A stretch of 64,000 nucleotides of DNA, from assembly GCA_018340805.1 (NCBI GenBank), contig JACMZG010001908.1:49638865-49702864 (forward strand). The letters are read 5' to 3'. Below the pieces are notes generated by a model, which was not told the DNA's origin, ran no database searches, and saw only the letters and a program-made list of their open reading frames with translations. Source of the DNA: Microvelia longipes. Lineage: Eukaryota; Arthropoda; Insecta; Hemiptera; Veliidae. Made by a program: the position numbers and the translations under genes. Shown here piece by piece: positions 43,216-56,172 of this stretch (its first letter is position 1; the number at the start of each line of letters is the position of its first letter).

Positions 43216-44027
43216 ATAATCTTTTATCTCTTTAAGTGCTAAAAGATAAAAAAACTGCAATCTATTTTCAACTTTATCATTTAAGTGTACAATTACATGG
43301 AATAAATGTGCAAAAAACCAGTGTGAAATTTAAATCAAATTATAGTTTGTCTGATAGTTTTTGAAATTTGAGTCGAATAAATAGGACTGCCAACACCTTA
43401 TTACAGAAAAAATCTTCTAGTTCTAACCTTGGCAATACTGAATTATCATGATTCGTAAAAATGGGGTTGAAACAAATATTTCTTTAAAATGATGACAATT
43501 ATCTCCTAGAAGTTTGTTAAATCATTCCTTATTCTTAACTTCATCAGTAAAAGGTAAAGTCTCCTAACGTTTACTATTCTGTAACAATGCGATGTCACCT
43601 AACTAGAGCTTTTCGGTATTGAGTGTAACAGGTGGCCAATAACCATTATTGGCTGCACCCAATCAGAGCCCAATCTCAAGATTGCCGATCTCCTGCAATC
43701 TGGCAATAAAACTTGCGTTTTTTAAAGCTTGTAATAAGCGAATACACTATACATAGACAGGTAATTGGGTGAAAAATTTGGGTCTTTTTTACCTATAATA
43801 TGCATATCTTCTTGACACCCAAGTATCAAGAAACGAATTTTCCTTGAACATGCACTAAAAATTACTAAAACAGGCATGCAACTCATTTATTTATTATTTT
43901 ACCTGTTTGAATCACCCTCTGATTGTTTCAGCCCAGATTTCAGGAAAATAGTGCGATAGACCCCGGATGCAATTTAATAAAAAAAACATGGTCTCTTAAC
44001 ATATGTTAAAAGTGCCTTATGTTATGT
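43216..44027. other. No gene seen
   Basis: A hairpin gccaataacca ttattggc lies at 43633-43651. Nothing else recognised. Confidence 0.45.
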
Positions 44028-44343
<316 letters not shown>

Positions 44344-45540
44344 ACATAGAAAACAATTATCAGATGCATACATTTCTTCTTTTACTAAATCAAAAAAAGT
44401 AGCAACAGAAATACACAGCTGAAAAGAGCAAATTAGAAAGAAATAGTAAAAAAAAATGCGAAAAAGAAAAAGTTAAACTACCTAACCAGGTTAAAAGTGT
44501 AGACTGATTTAATTACATTTCAAAAAGCTTAGTCTAACCCGGCCCTAACATCAAATTATAACAAATCGATTTTCAAAATTATTAAAAACCTCTAAAGAAA
44601 TATCGATATAAAGATTTATATTGAAAAGGTATTGAGATAAATTATTTGTAAGATGTTAAGTTTCCACAGAGCCGGCGTGTTAGCGATTAATACTGTCAGG
44701 GAAACGGCATCAATAATAAAACTAAAAATATAGACCAGTATATTACAGTATATTTTCACATTGGATCGGCTGTATAGGAATAAGAGGTCGATTTCAGATG
44801 ATAAAGTTGTTATTGGAGGAAAGGGTATAAGAGAATAAAGAAACTGTAAATAATGTTAACGATACCCCAGGTTCAGATTCAAAATGATTTGTGATGGAGC
44901 TAAAGAAAATTATCTCCCTTCTTTCTCTATAAAGCTGATATAAGAGGTGTTTTGGTGGGATAGGCGATGTCACGGAGCTCTACTTCCTTGATGTATGGGG
45001 CAGTTTTTCTGTTTAAACTTGGATTATAAATCTAATAAAAAAATCTTTCATAAGGTGTTGTTTTCCACTTTGAAAATATGGGTTGGAAGTCTATAAAACA
45101 ATATTTTTTAAGGGTGATGTACGCGTGATCGTGGTTTTCTTCGAAAAGTAGAAGAAGAAGGTACAACACCAAAGGCGTGAAAGCCGTGGAAATAATGATC
45201 CCTAACGGGTCTCGTATCTTCATCGTTTTTAGATGATTATAGTTGTTTGTTAGACGCGCGGACAGTACTAAACAACGATTTAATAAATAGAGAAAGGTTT
45301 TGTAATTGGTCTCATGTCTCAATCCGGCTCAAGCCTCTTTCGTCTCACGTTATTATTTACAATTTAACTGCATTTGAAGTCACATTAACTCTAAACATTT
45401 ATGTAATACATCCAATAAATTACATTTTAAATTGCTTAAAATAATACATTGAAAGGTACTAGACTAGACACAATTTGATTCACATAAAACTACTTATAAT
45501 CTTAAAGAGCTTTAAAATCATGATGTATAACATGTTCCAA
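44344..45540. other. No gene seen
   Basis: A 96-codon minus-strand frame (45032-45322) has a hydrophobic middle (LGIIISTAFTPLVLYLLLLL) that could span a membrane once, but shows no family signature, start context or repeat support. Confidence 0.3.
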
Positions 45541-45722
45541 GTGTATGGACTTCGTACAAGCACGATATGGATTTCGTACAAGAACGATATGGCCTTCGTA
45601 AAAGCACGATATAGACTTTGTACAAGCACGATATGGACTTCGTACAAGCACGATATGGACTTTGTACAAGCACGATATGAACTTTGTACCAGCACGATAT
45701 GGACTTCTTACAAGCACGATTT
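45541..45722 (+). repeat. Tandem array, 22-bp unit, eight copies
   Basis: Unit: acttcgtacaagcacgatatgg. Since 22 is not a multiple of three and no unit carries a stop in most frames, long frames open on both strands (100 codons plus, 71 and 71 minus), all artefacts. Confidence 0.95.
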
Positions 45723-46159
45723 TTTTTTAATATTATTTATTTATATAAATACGAATATAATTTTAAAAAATCATTAATACGAATGTAACACAAAAAGCAA
45801 TTAATATATCATTATTATTTAAAGAAACCCATACTAAATACTAATATAATACTAAAATAATAAATACTAAAAACAAAAGTCCATACACTTTTGTTTAGTA
45901 CTTATCATGATAAGTAATAAAGGTGCTTTAACCCGATAAGGAAGTTTAAAAACTAACCTAAACTAAACAGTAATAACTTAATAACAAGATAAATTGTCAG
46001 TGATGTTTTGAGTAAAAACAATACATTAGTTCTTAAAAACCCAGCTCACCAATAAATAAAGCGTTTTTATCCAATAAGCCATACAGGGTTAATTATTAAA
46101 AGTGAACATTAAGGTGAACATTTTCTCTGTACTGCTATCAGTTACTCATATTTGTCCAC
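45723..46159. other. AT-rich, no gene seen
   Basis: Nothing recognised. Confidence 0.5.
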
Positions 46160-46540
46160 AACATTAAGTCCAGTTTGTCCACAGTGGAATATGTATATTC
46201 CTACTACAATAGACAGACTGGTCAGTATGTTGTACAGAAGTACCGACTGACTAAAGCAGCCAAGTACAATTCTATTAATGCTGGTTTAATTTCTTTTAAT
46301 TTGATACCAGATAGTATTAGGGCATTAGATTCCACAAAATTCAGCAATTATTTAAGGAAAGTAATTATTTATTCTTATAAATAATCCTTTGTACAGTTTT
46401 TCTGAATTTAGTGCCATAAAAGTTTAATTTTGGATTTTTAATTTATTAATTCTAATTTTATATAGTATGTTGTAGTTTTAATAACTTTGACGAGGAACTA
46501 TTTGTACATAATGTATAACTGTTATAATAAATAAAGCATT
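46160..46540 (+). mobile_element. 3' end of a non-LTR retrotransposon (RT C-terminus plus 3' UTR)
   Basis: The frame ending at 46384 contains LISFNLIPDSIRALDSTKFS then NYLRKVI, matching the 'YN.LP..IR.....FK..LK..L' block that closes the reverse transcriptase protein of Jockey/CR1-like LINEs; FF.I.SAI-like residues follow the stop. Downstream: an AT-rich 3' UTR with AATAAATAAAG (46528-46538). 5'-truncated before the RT core. Confidence 0.55.
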
Positions 46541-48744
46541 ATGATCCAAGGCTGAATTAGAGGTTAGAGGTTATATCAAAGTGAAAATAAGTTTTGTTAT
46601 AACAATCAATAGCAAAACGAACAGAAACTATAAAGCGCAGAAAGATTAATCAAATCATACTAAAACTATAAAGCGCAGAAAGATGAAGTTCAAAAGTTTA
46701 AAACCTTTTAACGAAATGGTTTAAAGAATGTCAAAAAAAGGTGCACGAAGATTAACGTAACTTTACGGTAAATACAGCTTACAATGAGAGAGCTTCAGAG
46801 AAGGTTTTAAAGAGATGTAAATAAAATGGCTAACTCTGTTAAACAGGAGCCTTTTAAAAGTGTTTTAAGGGTCAAGATAGATATGATGATGAATCAGACG
46901 ATTTGCTTAAACGACCAATCGTGTATATCTATCGCGTCATGAATCTCAATGGCGTTATAGAGATCATGGCAAAGAACTATAAAGTGAAACAGTTTGAAAT
47001 TTATTTATTCTTTTTACTTCATGTCATCCCTTTGATGCGAGCGAAACATCCAACTCATTACATTCCACTTTTTTACCAGGATGTTTTATATGCTTAGTTA
47101 AAATCCTTCTTCATAAAAACAAAAGTTAACCAAGAATAATTTCATACATACTGCTGCCAAACTACAACATCGATAATTTAATAGTAAGGATTTTTAAAAA
47201 ATCAGGCTATTAGCTCTATCTCAGAAAAGTAAGTATATGTGTTTGACTGGATTTTACACTTCAAACTCCCTAAAAGGTTAGAGGTGGAAAATTGTAATTT
47301 AATCATCCTTAGAATATGGTTATAATAAGCAACTACTAGAATTAAAATCGTGTACTAAATCACCTTGCAGCAGGTCTGATGATGGTGCTATAAACAGAGT
47401 TTAAGGATACTCCAAAGATTAAAAGAAGATATTAAATCTCTGCTGCATAGTGGTTTTTTACTGCACATAATAATAACGGCGGAAGCTGAGCTTTGTGATT
47501 TTCAAGTAGATGGTCAAATGGGAAGATAGTTTTTGCAGAACAAATGACGGTTGAAGCACACGTGATATATGTGTGAGAGAGTACAGCTAATTACAACATT
47601 GAGCATAGTTGTAAAGAAGTTAACTCAGTCAATCAAGGAGTGTATACAACTATTTGTTGTAAGTCACTCTGGCTCGGGGGTATAATACAGGGATCGTATA
47701 CCTCCACTAGACTATTAATTTGCTTCTTTGTACCTTTAACTCGCCGGTCTGTAGATGTATAAACATGCTTTGTAAGGATTAAACTCTCTCCTTAGGATAC
47801 GAGCTCGGTCCAGAAAAAGAACCTCTTTCAAAATATGATTAATGCGGTTTTGGGGTGTGAGAAACACGGCGAGCCAATCTAGCGGAGGTGTTAGAATCCT
47901 CTACTACAGTCCTAATTGCCTCGGACCCGGCACTATGCCTTATTGATAACCCATACCTCCAGCGAGATAAAGTGATCCTTTAACAGATGAAGATACCTCT
48001 TTTAGAAACGATAATCTTTTAAAATGCGATGACTTTTTTCTATATAATAAAAAAGGAAACAACATAATATATTTATTTTTTAATTTTAGTTTTTAAAAGA
48101 TGAAATATGCTTCCACCTGGGGTTCTTTTTCTTTTTTCGAATCCTTTTTAAATTACAAAAATATTTTTACACAAGTTTACAAGAGATGACAACGCAGCGT
48201 TCGCTAAAGTAACGTTTTTAAATAAAGTTGTGACAACCAAATGAAAAATAAGCCGTTTAAACTTAGCAAAGCAATAACCCCCTGATTTATGACGCTATTG
48301 TTTTCAAATGATTTTTTAATCAAATAAAAGACGGTGAATCATTACTTCTTCTTGTGTTGAATCATTTACTTACGAGAAGGAAGTTTTTAATTTAAATCCA
48401 GTTGCGTGTAGCGGTTATAATATTCAGTTGGTAAATTCTTCTAGGTTATGAAGAAGGATTAGTACGCTGGTTAACAAGAGACTATTTAAAAGGCTCACTA
48501 GGGATTTAGAATCCTTTACGTGTTATAAACTTAAATTTTAAGAAGTTATAATATTCTTACTTGTCGTAGTCATTGTCGTCTTAATCATCATCAGCTCTGA
48601 AGGGACTGGCAACGAGTTCTATACATATGTTGTATAAGCAAGAAGAGACAAATTGTCAAAGTCTAAGTACTTATCCAGTGTCAGTGTCAGACCTACAGTA
48701 TAACCACCATTCCATAATAGATCTGACAATCATTACTTTAATAT
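46541..48744. other. No gene seen
   Basis: A 20-bp phrase actataaagcgcagaaagat occurs twice (46627 and 46666). A GC-richer stretch at 47640-47960 shows no motif I recognise. Small frames (64 codons at 46903-47097) are unsupported. Confidence 0.4.
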
Positions 48745-48871
48745 CAATTGAATTAATGAAGACCGTCCTTTTTTATTAAAATTTATTAAAAATAAATTGA
48801 CGGAGAGCTTTCGCCCAGGGATCCTGAGCTTCTTCAGTTCTTAAAAATGACAATTATAGACAGTATAATGT

Positions 48872-48915
48872 GAGCAATGCCGGGGTTGTGAGTTCGAGCC
48901 TCACCTGGAGCACTT
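48872..48915 (+). other. tRNA-like 3' half (SINE remnant)
   Basis: GTGAG-TTCGAGC-CTCAC (48890-48906) is a perfect 5-bp T-arm with a 7-nt loop, followed by ctggagca like a 3' acceptor strand. There is no D-arm or A box upstream, so it is not a tRNA gene. Confidence 0.55.
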
Positions 48916-49048
48916 AATTTTTGGGGGAAGGCCCCATCGTAGACAAGGTTTCAAAGCGCATAACAAGTCGTTGATACCTGCCTACGAAGTTAGGTTAAAG
49001 TCCTAACACCCAACACTTGACTCACACACCGTCTTTCTCAAGACGAAC

Positions 49049-49083
49049 CTGATGATGGGAGAAGTACCTGCTCCCGAAACGTC
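49049..49083 (+). ncRNA. PLE-type hammerhead-like motif
   Basis: CTGATGA (49049-49055), stem GGGAG (49057-49061)/CTCCC (49071-49075), GAAAC (49076-49080) directly followed by GTC (49081-49083). Core letters are perfect, but stem III has essentially no loop, as in the minimal motifs of PLE ends; self-cleavage as a monomer is doubtful. Confidence 0.6.
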
Positions 49084-50155
49084 GTTAATTGTAAATAGTA
49101 CTAACAATGGATTACGTCCGACTAATTTTTAAACTCTGGTCCCCCTCCTTCACACCCAGGACCCGCGTGTCCGATCAACCTGACTGAGGTTTTTCTGTGG
49201 TTTCCCTCAATTTTACAGGCGAATGCCAGGTTGAATCATTAAAAGTCAGTCAACAGACTGCATAGGCAACCTTTTTGAAACTCCTGCAAACTACCTATAC
49301 AATATAATTCTATTTAAAACACCACCAAAAATACCTTTTGACAATCCCCCCCCCCAAAAAAAATAAACAAATAAATAAAAAATAAAAAAAAATAAAATAC
49401 CCAAACCAAAAAATATAAATTATCCTTGACCCAAACAAACCCCCTCACCCAAAAAATAATCAAATTTATACACAAAATAACAAATAAATAAATAAATAAA
49501 GAGGCACAAATTACCCTAATCAATAAATATAATATGGCTCCGGTATACACAAAATAAATATTGTATTACTTTTGCCAATAAAGAACTTGTTTAAAAAAAT
49601 GACAAAAATGAGAAAGTTTGAAAATTAATAAAATTTTGAATGTTTTTTATGTCACGTGTCTAACTAAGCAAATAAATTTAAAATTAAATTACAAAAAAGG
49701 TAAAGGAAAAATGAAGACTTTAAGATAATATTATAATAAGTACTGCTTAGATTGTTAATGTCGTTTTTTTTCATACTGTCTTTGTCAGCTTTTATATAGA
49801 GCATTTTTAGTCTGTATGTGGTTCTGTATGAAGTATACGACAGTTTTCTTTGTCTGGTCGGTGGTAAAGTTTTGTCTTATGTTCTGATTATGCCGTAAGG
49901 TTAGAGTTGTCTATATAAAAGCTGACAAAGACAGTATGAACAAAAAAAACAAGACATTAACAATCTTAACAGTATTTATTAATACTGTGACTTAAAAACA
50001 CTCAAAATTTTATTAATTTTCATACTTTCTAATTTTTGTCTTTTTAATGAACTGAAGAAGCTCAGGATCCCTGGGCGAAAGCTCTTCGTCAATTTATTTT
50101 CAATAAATTTTAATAAAAAAGGACTAGTCTTCATTAATTTAATTAATATTATACA

Positions 50156-50676
50156 ATTGATAACAGTCTAAAAGCTCTAAAGTTATCATTACTTTAAAAT
50201 CTTTTTATTGTAGAAACTACTTGCATCTTTAAATAGTAAAGCCGCTTCATGAAAAGTGTGTCCCTGAAATTTATTAAGGGCTTCTCAGAGACAATTACTT
50301 ATAATATTAGCTAAATATTAAAATAAATTTAACTGTTTCATTTGTTTTCAACCACTTTATGGTCGAAAACCATTTCTACTAAAAAGGTCATAAGACAATG
50401 TTTTTAAATTTAGGTGCATCTTAATATAACCGTTCATACAGTTGTGACTAAAATAATCTTTTATAACTCGAAACAACAGGAGCTCCTATGTGAAATTGAG
50501 ATTGAACTTTCTTTACTTTGAGGTCTGATTACTAGGCATCGTAATCAAAACCGAGGGCATTTTAATAGTGTTGATAATGCATTTAAACAATTTTAATAAG
50601 ATGAAGCAATTACCGTAGGCTTTGTTTGCTTAATAGAGTTTTCATTATCAAATAAGAGGATGGAGAGGTTCCTATA
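50156..50676. other. AT-rich, no gene seen
   Basis: Nothing recognised. Confidence 0.5.
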
Positions 50677-50863
50677 GTATCTAGATGGTGATAGATCCAC
50701 TCTTTGTCTATCTAGATGGTGATAGATTCATTCTTTGTATATCTAGATGGTGATAGCTTCACTCTTTGTCTATCTAGATGGTGATAGCTTCACTTTTTGT
50801 CTATCTAGATGGTGATAGCTTCACTCTTTGTCTATCTAGATGGTGATAGCTACACTCTTTGTC
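50677..50863 (+). repeat. Tandem array, 31-bp unit, six copies
   Basis: Unit: tatctagatggtgatagctt cactctttgtc. Copies are about 95% alike by eye. Confidence 0.95.
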
Positions 50864-51404
50864 GATATTTTCGCTGCTACCAGATTAACAACACTTTCGA
50901 AAGCATGTTTAAGTTGATTTTCCATCGGCTTAGAGACCTATTCGCGAAAAATTCAAGCTTCCAAGCCATTACTTTACATCCCTCAATCTAATTAACAAAT
51001 ATTATCTAAAAGAAATTCGCCAAAAGTATCTCTTTGTCGGATGCTTACTTCCAGATGTAGAATTAAAGATCATAAAGCATATTAAACTAAGCACACTTTA
51101 CTTTAAAACAAAACTGTTAATAATTATTTTCATAAAATATAGAGCAAGCCAAGGCACAGTTATTTTAAGCTTACATTTTTTTTAAAGATCAGTTAAGAAT
51201 TATTATAGTTGTATTTATCATCCTCAAATGTTAAAATTTTATTAAGGCATTAAAGATGTTTTATGATAGAATCAAGACTGCGAAATTAAGCAGCTTTTGA
51301 AGTTTTGAAAAAACATATATTTTACGTTTAATGTTCAAGAAATTGGAATTACGGTCTATATACTAGCAAATAATTCAGTATGAAAAATCAAACAAAAAAA
51401 TCGG
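50864..51404. other. AT-rich, no gene seen
   Basis: Nothing recognised. Confidence 0.5.
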
Positions 51405-51890
51405 TTACAAGGTACCTCGGTAATTTACCCGAGTACTTTGCTCGGTGTGCTTTTTTCGTAAACTTTTTTCCGAGCATTTTATCCTAAATTTACCTAACAT
51501 CGCGTCCGAGTTCGAAGAAATCTTGTAAATAACTTTTGGCTTAGGAAGCATGACAGATAAAACCAAGATGATTTTTGATGAATTTTCGAAATTTTAGCTG
51601 GCATTATTGTGGGTTAATGACGGCATAAAAAATTATTTTCTCGATTGCACAACTTCTCAAGTGCAGTTGTTCTATTTGATTGATTTTTGTAGCAATTTCC
51701 AACTCTCTAGCGTAAATACACAGAGAGCTACGATGATATCAGACACACACATACGAACAGAAAACTTTGTAAAAACCGCTTAGGAGGCCTTTAAAACGCA
51801 TAATTCAGATGAAGTCCTGGTTTCAGATGTTTTGCAAACACAATACTTTGCCTATATACTTATAGTATAATATAAGAAAAGTAAAAATTT
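51405..51890 (-). repeat. Family A, copy 10 (internal deletion)
   Basis: From caaggtacctcggtaattta to ttgcctatatacttatag..taagaaaagtaaa. Core has ttaatgacggcataaaaaat; the 5S-like segment and the adjacent middle are missing. The last 170 bp (51710-51880) is among the best-conserved start regions. Confidence 0.75.
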
Positions 51891-52724
51891 ATAATTTCCT
51901 AACTTACTCGTTTCAAATAGATAAACTACTAACACCTCAGTCATTTAGTCCAGTAATTTACCATGTAAGTAAATTTACCAATCGTATACTAAACTAATTT
52001 AAGTAAACATTTATTAACACTTTATAAATACAGAAGATTATATATGTTCGTAACTATTAATTCGACAGAAATAAACTAAATATCAATCATTTATGTTTGA
52101 TATTTATTATATTGAATGAAATACAATACTTATAAACTTTTGTTCATTTTCCTGACAGATAGATTAATAACATTTCAGAATACTTCTATTAAAAAATAAA
52201 AACACCACATGATTATCCATAACAAGTTGATAGCTCAGTAAAATAACCTCTCAATCAGTGTTACCCTAAATGCCTCTCACTCAAATCAGATTAGATTTTT
52301 CTATAAAAAGATATAAAGAGATTTCCGAGCACGAGTTTTATCTAATGCAAGACCTATTATATCCAAACTCATCAACACTGTCATAATCGGAGTCAAAATG
52401 AAAGCATTTACTAAGACTAAATAAAGATTTATTACTAAAACTAAATAAAGACAAAATTATTTTACAATTAAAATTTGTAGTTATTACTATCGTAATCTAA
52501 CATTGTTTTATCATTTCTTTATTTTTATTAATAACTTTAGAGACTAAATAAAAACTAGTTACTTATTACTAATAAAAGAATAATGACTAAGAAAAGAAAA
52601 TTAATTTACTAAATTATTTAACAAAATTAAAATTTCCAGCTTTTTCAATTTTAATTAATTAATCTAATTAATTTTTAATTAGAGTAAATATTTATTACTT
52701 AGACTAAATAAAGACTTGAGAAGA
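51891..52724. other. AT-rich with scattered gactaaataaag words
   Basis: The phrase gactaaataaa(g) occurs at about 52418, 52439, 52541 and 52700, suggesting an old tandem repeat; no gene seen. Confidence 0.45.
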
Positions 52725-53830
52725 ATAGAAGATTCAGTCTACCTCCATATCGTCCATATCTATAACATCTACCTCCAATCCTCTTCTTTTGACTACACTA
52801 TTTCCTCTGTTTACTGTCCGCCTAGTAAAATTGTGTCCCGCAATGACTTCGACTCTTAATTTCGCTCCTTCGGTCCAAAGTTCATTGCTGAGGGAATTAC
52901 AATGCTAAGCATCCCCCAGGATGCTGGGGATGTAGGACTGGAAACCCAAGTGGTTCTAAACTTTTGCTAGTTCTCCTATCTTTTAACTATCAAGTTCATT
53001 CTCTTACCGATTATAATTATTGACCTACTGATCCTAACCGCCTTCCAGACTTATTAGACTTTTTCGTATCTTCAAGTATTACTAATTTTTCACCCAAAAA
53101 GTATTAATCTACACGACGATTCCTCCGACCATTCTGCACTTCTTTTAGTTTTAGATATAAATCCTATTTTATTACCCCCAAGGAGACACTTATAAACTGA
53201 TCTGTTCATTGGGACAGTTTTGGACAATTAGTAAATGACACACTAGAAATAAATGTAAAATTAAAAACTTTTGATGATAGATCTTACCCGCTGTACAGAT
53301 CTCAATACAGAACAGTGTTTAGGATTTAACTACACAAGTTTGACAGAAAGACTTATACAACTCAGACATACATTACTACGCACGCTAATCAGACAAAAGC
53401 AACCAGCTAGGGCTAAATGCCAACGTACCCGCCTTCCATCTGACAAAAACATTTAACAGACAACAGACTATTTAAAAAATTGACTACTCAAGTCAACGAC
53501 TATAATCCAAAGCAATTCTAAGACTACACTAACAAACTGACAACTAAAGAATAATCATTAGGCAAGCTACCCGCAAACTTTTAGGTCGTGAAACTATTTC
53601 CTCACCACTTCTAAAATCTGTTAATACCTGAGCATGGGCAAAATGTTATGAAGAAAAAGCTGAACTTTTTTTCCTCATTCATCTAACTTTATTGTTCCTC
53701 ACCCTGATATAATTGAACCTGAGCACTCTCACGAGTTATTGAAAGCGGCCTTGATTCTCCTCTCCCACTTATTCCTCTTTTCCAGCATTTAATCCATCTG
53801 ATGATCAGCATGCTGTCCAGCACGGGTCGC
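52725..53830 (+). mobile_element. Jockey-clade non-LTR retrotransposon remnant (endonuclease into RT)
   Basis: Plus-strand pseudogene with frameshifts and stops. Endonuclease end: GNYNAKHPPGCWGCRTGNPS (about 52899-52956), then PTDPNRLPDLLDFFV (about 53022-53066), the family's GGDYNAKH..WG.R and PTDPN..PD.LDFF blocks. Then DDSSDHSALLLVL (53111-53150), HWDSFGQLVNDTLEINVKLK (53206-53265), NRLFKKLTTQVNDYNPKQF (53463-53519), RQATRKLLGRETISSPLLKS (53562-53620), AWAKCYEEKAELF (53632-53670) and VPHPDIIEPE (53695-53724), as in the EN-RT linker of Jockey elements. RT catalytic motifs are not visible downstream. The open 61-codon frame at 53271-53456 is a shifted part of it. Confidence 0.85.
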
Positions 53831-55190
53831 AAAGTCGGCTTGTGTAGCTCAATATCATAATCGTCAGCTCGTTCTATTTTATAACTGAATATTTGTAAAC
53901 AAAATCCATGAATAAGGAGACAAGAAGTAGAGCAGGTAGTTAATGTAAGTGATACTGCTTGAGCCATTGTCTCTAAGTAGTCCTCAAGGAATTACAAAGG
54001 TTAGTTTTTATACATTGTGCTTGAAGATATTCAAAGAGCATGAAACAAGTTAGGGAGAAAAAAGATATTTTAGCATGGATTTCCATGAAGATAGAACTAT
54101 AGGAATGTAACAGTGTTAAACCTTTCTACAAGATCCTTTTTATTTCTTTAAAAGAGAGGTTTTCTTAGGATATAGTAAACATATTGGAAGGACCCTACTG
54201 TCCCTAGGGTCAGGGCAAGCAGACCTATGCAACCTACTGATTCCCACAGGGTTACCACCCCCAAATATAAAACCAACTCTTTAAAAACAAGAGAGAAATA
54301 GTAGACCCTAAAATGGACTTATCGGCTTCCATTTTATAACAGGATCAAAGAGATTTAAGCCCCTTCTCCTAAGAAAAAAAACCTTTAAAAAGGATAAAAC
54401 CCTAAAAACCACTTTATTGACAACCACTTTGTATACCTAACCCTAAAATAGAAAGAGAAGGACGACTATATAAACTATAGAAAAAGATAAAAAAAAATAA
54501 AGAGACAGAATTTCCTTAACATCGTTATTATTCTGTCATAGAATCCAAATAAATTTTCGTTTAGAAACGAAATCAGGTTGTTATGGGAAGCGAAACAAAT
54601 TTTTGATTGGGCTATAACTTTTATCCTTATTTATTATGGTTTTATCATAGTGATATATTGCGATATTAAACGCATTATAGATGGAGATTTTTACTTTGAA
54701 TTTAAATCAAAGAGAGAATTGTGGGTGCACCCACGTCTCACGTCCACGTAAACCAATTTGTTAAAAATGATTTAGTAATCAAAGACGTTCCAATTAAACA
54801 TAGGGATTGTTAAGAGAATAATGATTTTAAAAATATAAATTTATCCCAAATCATTGGGCTATTTGAAATGGATTTCAGTTGCAATAATTAGGACGGCTAG
54901 TTGATTAACTTCCGCCCGGGAGATAATATGAATTACAGATGCGTACAAAGTCTATTAGTAAAGTCACAATTATTTATTGACACACTGACGGAAGGTATGA
55001 AAATACTATATCACAGCCCAAGTCATGCCTCCAGTGAGAAATTATAATAATAATTTTAATAATAATACCATTACAACGTGCAACAGTTCTCCAAACCTGC
55101 AATGCAGTGCGTAAATTCCTCTCAGTGGAATAGGATGAATTTCCTCTCCATTGACATCTCTTACTAGTTATTTAACTAAGACCTAGAAAA
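53831..55190. other. No gene seen
   Basis: May include decayed continuation of the LINE up to about 53960. A perfect 14-bp palindrome GTGGGTGCACCCAC lies at 54722-54735. Confidence 0.4.
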
Positions 55191-55211
55191 ATAATAATAA
55201 TAATAATAATG
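55191..55211. repeat. (AAT)n microsatellite
   Basis: Seven AAT units. Confidence 0.9.
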
Positions 55212-56044
55212 TAAAAATATATGTAATGGAAAAAAAATAAAAAATAATTATATAATTATTTAATATTATGTACTGGAGTGTATATTATACATATACACTC
55301 CCTCCCGTCTTTTTACTCAATCTTTTGTAAATTGGTACAAATTAGCTCTTTGAGCTGCATTGGGACATCACAGGAATCTTAGCATGGGCTCAGCGTAGCA
55401 TGCTTTGTTTTGTTTCCCATTTATAAAAGAGGGGCCAAAGGAAAAAAATGTCACACTATAGAAAGTCAAAAACTCGGCGCCCTGCTATATGTATCGTATA
55501 AATTTATGTTACACAAATAGTAAAAGCATGTACTAATGCCTTATTGAATTTAATAAGCAAAATTAAAAGAAATTATTAAAGGAAAAAATTTAAGAGATTT
55601 TTTCAATCAAACGAACACAAGTGGTTATAAAATTAACACATTGTCAAAAGAAATGTGTAATAATTGAATAAACATTGTGTACTCGAGTTTTTCTGTCACA
55701 CCGGAAATACTCGAGTCTAACCGATTATAACCAACTAGCTTACTATTTTCTCCCCTACCTTGAGGGGCCAGCGCTGCTACAAAACAACTAAATAGCTGAA
55801 GGTGTTTCATTGTTTTTTCATTTGTTTTTTATTGGATGGTGTTTTGAACGATTTGTCGTTTCATGGCGAATTCAAAAACCTTACATGTTAGCAAATTTTA
55901 ATCTAGTGGCCGCCTCGCACCACATGCCAGCTCTACTAGGCTCACTTTGCACATTTTAGCGAATATTAAAATGTCATTTTAAAGACAAGCGTTTGGTCCG
56001 ATTGAACTGAAACTGATTTTTGTATATTCAGGAAACCCATTAGG
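55212..56044. other. No gene seen
   Basis: Nothing recognised; short inverted pair gtgtatat..atacactcc near 55279-55303. Confidence 0.45.
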
Positions 56045-56172
56045 ACACCATTCTCAACAAAACTAATTTCACATACTCTATTCTCAACAAAACTAATTTT
56101 ACATACTCTATTCTCAACAAAACTAATTTCACATACTCTATTGTCAACAAAACTAATTTCACATACTCTATT
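56045..56172 (+). repeat. Tandem array, 30-bp unit, about four copies
   Basis: Unit: tattctcaacaaaactaatt tcacatactc. The unit is a multiple of three, so the minus strand stays open as a ten-residue repeat (RVCEISFVEN) within a 78-codon frame (55966-56202); not taken as a gene. Confidence 0.9.

Larger units (their letters stand above)
48854..49594 (+). mobile_element. 741-bp insertion with 11-bp target duplication
   Basis: AAAAATGACAA at 48843-48853 and 49595-49605 flank it exactly where the foldback arm is broken. Contents in order: a tRNA-like 3' half, a segment with a hammerhead-like core (49049-49083), a region 'actgaggtttttctgtggtt tccctcaattttacaggcg' resembling arthropod repeats, an A/C-rich low-complexity block (49315-49545), and an end 'ttgccaataaagaacttg'. 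No frame. Confidence 0.75.
48745..50155. mobile_element. Large foldback with PLE-type tips, split by an insertion
   Basis: Right arm 49912-50155 is continuous. Its inverse is found in two pieces, 48745-48853 and 49595-49803. Outer tips read (plus strand, right) CTGAAGA at about 50049-50055, a CTCAGG...CCTGGG stem, then GAAAGCTC: a PLE-type core. Inner arms pair aagctgacaaagacagtatg with its inverse at 49773-49799. The loop (49804-49911) is unpaired. Without the insertion the element is about 670 bp. Confidence 0.8.

Noticed and set aside
45475..45777. 100-codon plus and two 71-codon minus frames with repeated motifs
   Set aside because: Produced by a 22-bp tandem array free of stops; no independent coding evidence.
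47362..47395. Further hammerhead core (tctgatgatggtgctataaa)
   Set aside because: No GAAA element or stem II follows.
48872..48915. tRNA gene
   Set aside because: Perfect T-arm but no D-arm, anticodon arm or acceptor 5' strand; treated as a SINE remnant.
53689..53967. 92-codon minus-strand frame
   Set aside because: Antisense to the Jockey-type LINE remnant; a shadow.
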